Origin: Nemertoderma westbladi
Lineage: Eukaryota; Xenacoelomorpha; Nemertodermatida; Nemertodermatidae
Assembly: GCA_032718475.1 (NCBI GenBank)
Contig: JAUCBJ010009017.1
Coordinates: 18,067-82,066, forward strand
Length of the DNA stretch: 64,000 bases
Direction of reading: 5' to 3'
Shown: piece after piece, positions 59,120 through 64,000 of the stretch
Layout of the letters: every line of letters starts with the position of its first letter
How positions within the stretch are numbered: the first letter of the stretch is position 1
Notes under the pieces: model-generated
The model's input: the letters and a program-made list of their open reading frames with translations, nothing else
Told to the model about the DNA's origin: nothing
Database searches by the model: none
Translations under genes and position numbers: made by a program

Positions 59120-62100
59120 CTGATTTTGATGATTGGCACCAACGTTGGAAGGATTTCGCAGCAGCTACAAGGCTAAATGATTCAGATCTTGATGCACGAA
59201 GGGGAACACTGCGATCTGCGCTAGATCCCGAATGGACCAAGCTATGGACCGAGGGCATCATAGACATAAAACCAGATGATGACGTAAATACGATCGTCAA
59301 ATTACTCAGGGTATATTTACGAGGTGAACGCCATGAACTGTTAGACCGTGTTGCCTTTGTACAACGGAAACAACAGCCAGGAGAAAATGTTACACAATAC
59401 TATATGACACTTCAAATGCTAGACCGTGCTTGCGATTTTGAAGAAGTATGCGACAATGCCGACATACATAGGCATGATCGATTATTGACACAATTCGTAG
59501 CTGGGTTACGAGACTCAAAGTCCCGTCAGGAAGTGCTTAAAACACCCATGAAAAAGTTAACGATGCCAGATGTGCTTACATTAACTAAAGCCCTAGAGTC
59601 AAGCCAGATAGTTGACAACGAATTGGAAAAGCCAAAAACTTCAACAATGCTTGCACTTGGATCTGACCACAATATTGAAATATGCGCTCTCGGGAAATCA
59701 TCTTATAAGACACAGACACAGACACATCAGCAATACAGGAGGAGCGATGTTGTTGACGGCAAATACACCAGCACCTGTGGAAGATGCGGTCGCATTCACG
59801 ATATAGACAAATGCGCAGCTAAACATATCGTATGTTTTAATTGTGGTATCAAAGGTCATCTGTCTAAGATGTGCCACTCTAAAAGGAGGTCCGCTCAAAG
59901 CAGCAATCAATTTAATAGCATTTATGTAAAGACAACTTCATCCATATCTTCTGTGCACAATGGTGACTCACGGCTGATAAAACTTGAAACAAGCAATATA
60001 AATAATAAAAGCCGTCATGGCTTCTTGCACTGGTTAGCTGATACTGGAGCTAAGCGAAACGCTATTAGTTTGCAAGATTTAGCCGACTTAGGTGGTAATG
60101 AAGCCGTTGGTGGCATACAGATGACACCCGACGACGACATCCTTCTTGGGCCCGACAGCAAACAGCTTGAGTCACATGGAAAAGTGCAGCTCATACTTAA
60201 ACTGAATAATAAGGAATACAACACAACTGTCCACGTCTTAGAATCTACTAATTACCCATTGTTAAGCGCTGAAGGTTGCGAAGAACTTGGCCTCATCCCA
60301 AAATATTGGCCACATAATAGATGCGATGGACGTTGCAAGGAAGCGATATCGGCGTTGTCATTACAAAGACAACCACCCAAACCATTAACTTGTATCGAGA
60401 ATGAAAAAGATAAACACGCCAAGCAACTATGTAAGGACAAACCAAATTGTTCTAAGGAGAGACTTATTAACGAATTCCCAGAAGTATTCGCAGATGAAGG
60501 CCCACTACGACCAATGGTAGGACCACCCATGGACATCAAGCTAGAGGAGGGCGCAATCCCAACTAAAAAGTTCAAGCCATATAGTATCCCCATACATTGG
60601 GAAAAGCAGGTAAAGAATAAACTAGAAAAGATGGAGCTGGATGGTATAGTTAGAAAAGTACCCATAACTGAAACTACTGACTGGATACATCCAATGGTTG
60701 TGGTGGCAAAAAAGAATTCCACTGAGCCCCGAATAACAGTCGACCTAACTGCTCTAAATAGATATGTAAAACGCCCAGTACACCCAACCAGAACTCCGAG
60801 CGAAGAGGTAGCCAAGATACCTGGTGGGATGAAAATTTTTACAACAATGGACTCCCGCCACGGGTATTGGCAAGTTGCCCTAACGAAAGAAGCCAGCGCC
60901 TTAACAACCTTCCTCACCCCATGGGGAAGATACCAATATCTACGGAACCCAATGGGCCTATCAAGCGCAGGGGACGAACATGATTCTAGAGGTGATGATG
61001 CCTTAGATGGTATGGATAACATTAAAAAGGTTGTGGAAGATATTATCATATATGACTCAAATGAATCAGATCATGAACAACACGTCCGTTCTATATTGAA
61101 ACGCCTTAAGGAAACAGGAATTACCCTTAACAAACGGAAATTTGTATACGGAGAACCACAGGTCGAATGGTGTGGTTTCCTAATCAATGGAGACGGGTAC
61201 ACAGTAAACCCATCACTTACATATGCGCTCCGCAGATTCCCAGAACCAAAGTCATCAACAGATGTAAGGTCATTCTGCGGTCTAATACAGCAGTTTGCTT
61301 CATTTACCACTGAATTAGCCGAATTAGCACAGCCACTAACAGCATTGACATCTACTAAAACACCATTTGTGTGGGAAGCAGATCAAAAAAACGCATTCAA
61401 ATCTATAATTAATATTCTCGTATCACCAAGGGTTCTTACTAATTATCGCCCAGGAGCATCATTGCGTTTAGAAACTGACGCCGCCCAAACTAAAGGATTA
61501 GGATTCGCTTTGTGGCAAGAAGAGGGGGGCGACAAGTGGAAGCTCTTACAATGCGGATCAAGGACACTAACTACAACAGAAACCCGATATTCAGCCACTG
61601 AAGTGGAACTACTCGGTGTCGTGTGGGCAATACACAAATGTAAAATGTTCCTTCAAGGCACTACATTCGACTTAGTAGTAGACCATAAACCATTAGTTGC
61701 TATTATAAACGGTAAAACTTTAGACCAAATTAAAACGCCTAGAATAATTCGTCTCAAAGAGAAATTAGCTAACTTCCGACCGAGAGCAATCTGGAGGCAG
61801 GGGATAGCGCATACAGTAGTAGATGTTCTGTCCAGACATCCCGTTGTACACCCAACTATTGATGATGACTACTTGGATACTGACGACATCGAAGAAATGG
61901 TGAACACGGTTGTCGGCAACTCGTCAGCAAAAATTAACGCAATACTAGCTACCGACCCTGCTGACAATAGAGCGGAAACCAAAAGTCAGATCAGCAATAA
62001 CTCAATAAAAATAAACACCATCGATATGGCGTGGCAAAAGGTAAAGAAGAGTGCTGCAGGTGATGCCACATACTGCGAATTATTGAAAATTGTAACAAAT

Positions 62101-62720
62101 GGGTTTCCTCAAAATAAACACCTCGTTTCTATTAATTGTCGCCCATATTGGATTTATCGTAATGCACTTTCTGCATTCGACGGCATTGTCATGTATGGTG
62201 AAGAACGTATAGTCATACCAGAAACCATGAGAAAAGACATATTACTCGGATTACACGCAGCCCATCAGGGCAGAGATCGGACACTCAGGAGAGCTAGGCA
62301 ATGTGTTTTTTGGCCTGGAATTACAAACGATGTCACAACAATGGTCGCCAGCTGCAACGATTGCGAATTGAATAAATACAGTAACCACAAAGAACCCCTA
62401 ATGTCAGATAACAAAGCCAGCCGCTCAGGTGAAGCAATAGCTGCAGATTTGTTTAGCTACGCCGCCAAATCATTTCTCGTCATAGTCGATAAATATTCAG
62501 GGTGGATCGATGTGTTTGATTGTGGACACGGTGGAGTTGACACATTCACAGTTCTCAAGAAATTTCGCATTTGGCTCGCATATATGGGTGTGCCAATTCG
62601 AGCTACCACGGACGGGGGACCGCAGTTCAGGACCGACTTCGGAAATTTCTGCAAAGAGTGGGGTATTCATCATGACCCATCCTCCCCATATAATCACGAA
62701 GCAAATGGTTACGCAGAGTC
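59053..62720 (+). pseudogene. Gypsy Gag (C-terminal)-Pol, truncated in the integrase catalytic domain
   Basis: One frame is open from 59053 through the LTR junction. Gag core begins LADFDDWHQRWKDF. A zinc knuckle CFNCGIKGHLSKMC lies at 59833-59874, preceded by CGRCGRIHDIDKC. The protease active site LADTGAK has its Asp at 60040. RT has TTMDSRHGYWQVAL (60838) with the first catalytic Asp, but the YxDD box reads VVED (61030-61041). RNase H has ETDAAQTKGLGFALW, YSATEVELLGVVWAI and VVDHKPL. Integrase has an H-H-C-C finger (HAAHQGRDR to CNDC), catalytic Asp 62446 and Asp 62611, and Glu 62716. The last two are separated by 34 residues, one fewer than usual. The LTR starts two bases after the Glu codon, removing the rest of integrase. 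Confidence 0.88.
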
Positions 62721-64000
62721 TGTAAAAGCTTTTGTGGGATAACTGATACGTTTGCCTTTGCTGGCCAGTTCCCCCCCCGGCGCTGGAATACTCTAAAAAA
62801 GGTTTTCTAACTGTATATATATTCCCCTCGCCCGCAAGGTACCTTTACAGGTGTTTTAACGGACATAAAAATCATTCTGCTATATACGTGTTTTAGCGGA
62901 CATGGTAAGACAAAAACTTGTAATGCACAAACCACCTTTCACAGCTTAGCCGTGATGATTCATATTACGACATCTAGCAGCTGGTTGCTGACATGGAAAC
63001 AGCCATTGGCAGCGTGGTTCTTTGTTTGGCTTGGGCCAATCAGGGCGGTTTTTCCTGTCGACGTGTAGCTTTCCTGCCGATCATAGGGAGAGTGTTCGGT
63101 CTGACGGAGAGAGAGAGAGAGTTGTTACTTTTGTTGTTATTGCTGTCTAAGCCAGAAACACCGGCATTTTTTGGATAGATACTGCTGTACCGTGAACTGC
63201 AGAACTGCTTGAATTATCGAAAGTATAAACTGTTACCGAATCGAATCTTCGCACCGCTAATTGATCAATCTTAATTAACATACTCACTTAATTTAATTGC
63301 ATTAATCATATTGTTTGTACTGTTATTTTACCGTCAGTTATTAATTGTAAATATTTGTTGATGGAAATATTGCTATTTGGATAATACGGATAAATCACCC
63401 AATTCCCAATTTTCTTGATAACACTACAGGTTAGAGAGACCGGCTATATATAACAATTGCGATTTATATTAATGTGGTGTGTATTGAATCCAATGTTATT
63501 TAGCAGACCCTACGCGAGTCAATTACTGCTCTCTTTATGTGTGATCAAATATACTGACTGTCGGCAGAATAGTGTGTATGATTGTGATTGGTAACAAAGT
63601 ATTTCCTAAAGAATACGTTTTATACTTTAATCATCAGCAGTATCGTTGCGTTTAGTATAAGTCTTAGTTCTGTTTAAATAGATAAAGCGCCACGTCCTAA
63701 AGGAACTGTTAATATTTCCCGAAAGCCAATAATATCTGTCAGAGATTAATTATTAACGATCTATCGAATAATACATTAGGTATACACTGCAACCTTACAC
63801 TGTAATAATACAATTCAAGCATCCGAATTCAGTCTCCCGGGTGTAGATCCATCGGGTGAATGATCGCGCATGGGCTGACTTCGGCTAATGTTTTGCGTAT
63901 TAGCATAAATTATTGTCGTATGCTAAAGTGGTTTTAATTAACGAAAAGACATATAAATTTTGGCAGGTTAAACTGCTAAAGGTCTTCGAAAGCGCGAACA
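62721..64000 (+). repeat. BEL/Pao LTR inserted into the Gypsy integrase
   Basis: It starts TGTAAAAGCTTTTGTGGGAT and ends exactly at the window edge with GCGCGAACA, about 1280 bp. It is close to the young LTR but with scattered substitutions, a GA microsatellite (about 63106-63120) and small indels, so it is intermediate in age between the copies at 27918 and 6461. The CCAAT box is at 63036-63040. Whether this is a solo LTR or the 5' end of a full element cannot be seen. Confidence 0.93.

Larger units (their letters stand above)
58265..62720 (+). mobile_element. Ty3/Gypsy retrotransposon, interrupted at integrase by a BEL LTR
   Basis: Gag, CCHC knuckle, protease, RT, RNase H and integrase occur in Ty3/Gypsy order. 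The 5' boundary at 58265 (TGTGGTATAG) is set by the break in foldback homology. The 3' end is lost where a BEL LTR starts at 62721. The RT region has the GDEH-RGDDAL-VVED pattern seen in one metazoan Gypsy group. The Gag region has one frame break, so the copy is defective on two counts. Confidence 0.87.

Noticed and set aside
60252-61049. 265-codon minus-strand ORF
   Set aside because: Shadow of the Gypsy RT frame on the opposite strand.

Overview
The window is animal nuclear DNA. Two spliced loci point to a metazoan: a complete ribosomal protein S29 (uS14) gene in two coding exons, and the 3' exons of a myosin II heavy-chain tail. The DNA is AT-rich, full of the palindromic words ACCGGT and TAGGCCTA, and more than half of it is tandem repeats or LTR retrotransposons. 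A marine invertebrate is likely; I cannot assign the phylum from sequence alone. There are no bacterial operons, rRNA genes or CRISPR arrays.

Layout. 1-3043: 45-bp minisatellite. 3460-4209: intronless ORF with an OB-fold (RPA-like) domain. 5937-6460: 54-bp minisatellite, cut by an old BEL/Pao LTR with its leader (6461-8726). 8750-14124: 24-bp satellite whose unit is a small hairpin. 14530-16567: myosin II tail exons, apparently decayed. 16568-25792: intergenic DNA with a 1.8-kb repeat present twice (19211-20990 and 22173-24000), each copy ending in a long hairpin. 25793-40832: RPS29, whose single coding intron is 14.87 kb long. The intron holds a 1.25-kb foldback element, an ACCGGT-rich satellite, and a very young 12.0-kb BEL/Pao element (27918-39913) inserted into that satellite with a 5-bp target duplication. 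41069-57665: 16.6 kb of a second, unrelated 45-bp satellite with higher-order structure. 57666-64000: a nest in which one foldback arm is interrupted by a Ty3/Gypsy element, whose integrase is in turn interrupted by a BEL LTR of the same family as the young element.

The young BEL element is the most interesting object. Its two LTRs differ at only about three sites by eye, yet it has lost reverse transcriptase, most of RNase H and integrase. It keeps a long intact Gag-protease ORF. Between the pol remnant and the 3' LTR it carries about 1.45 kb of unrecognised coding sequence in three successive overlapping frames. Such an element must have been mobilised by enzymes supplied in trans. It lies in sense orientation inside the intron of a housekeeping ribosomal gene, so RPS29 pre-mRNA has to be read through two LTRs that each contain an AATAAA.

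Three BEL-family insertions of different ages (6461, 27918, 62721) share LTR promoter motifs, and two of them share a leader with a duplicated, conserved block. The tandem arrays have unit lengths divisible by three (45, 54, 24, 45 bp). That explains the many long repetitive open frames on either strand; I do not treat these as genes.
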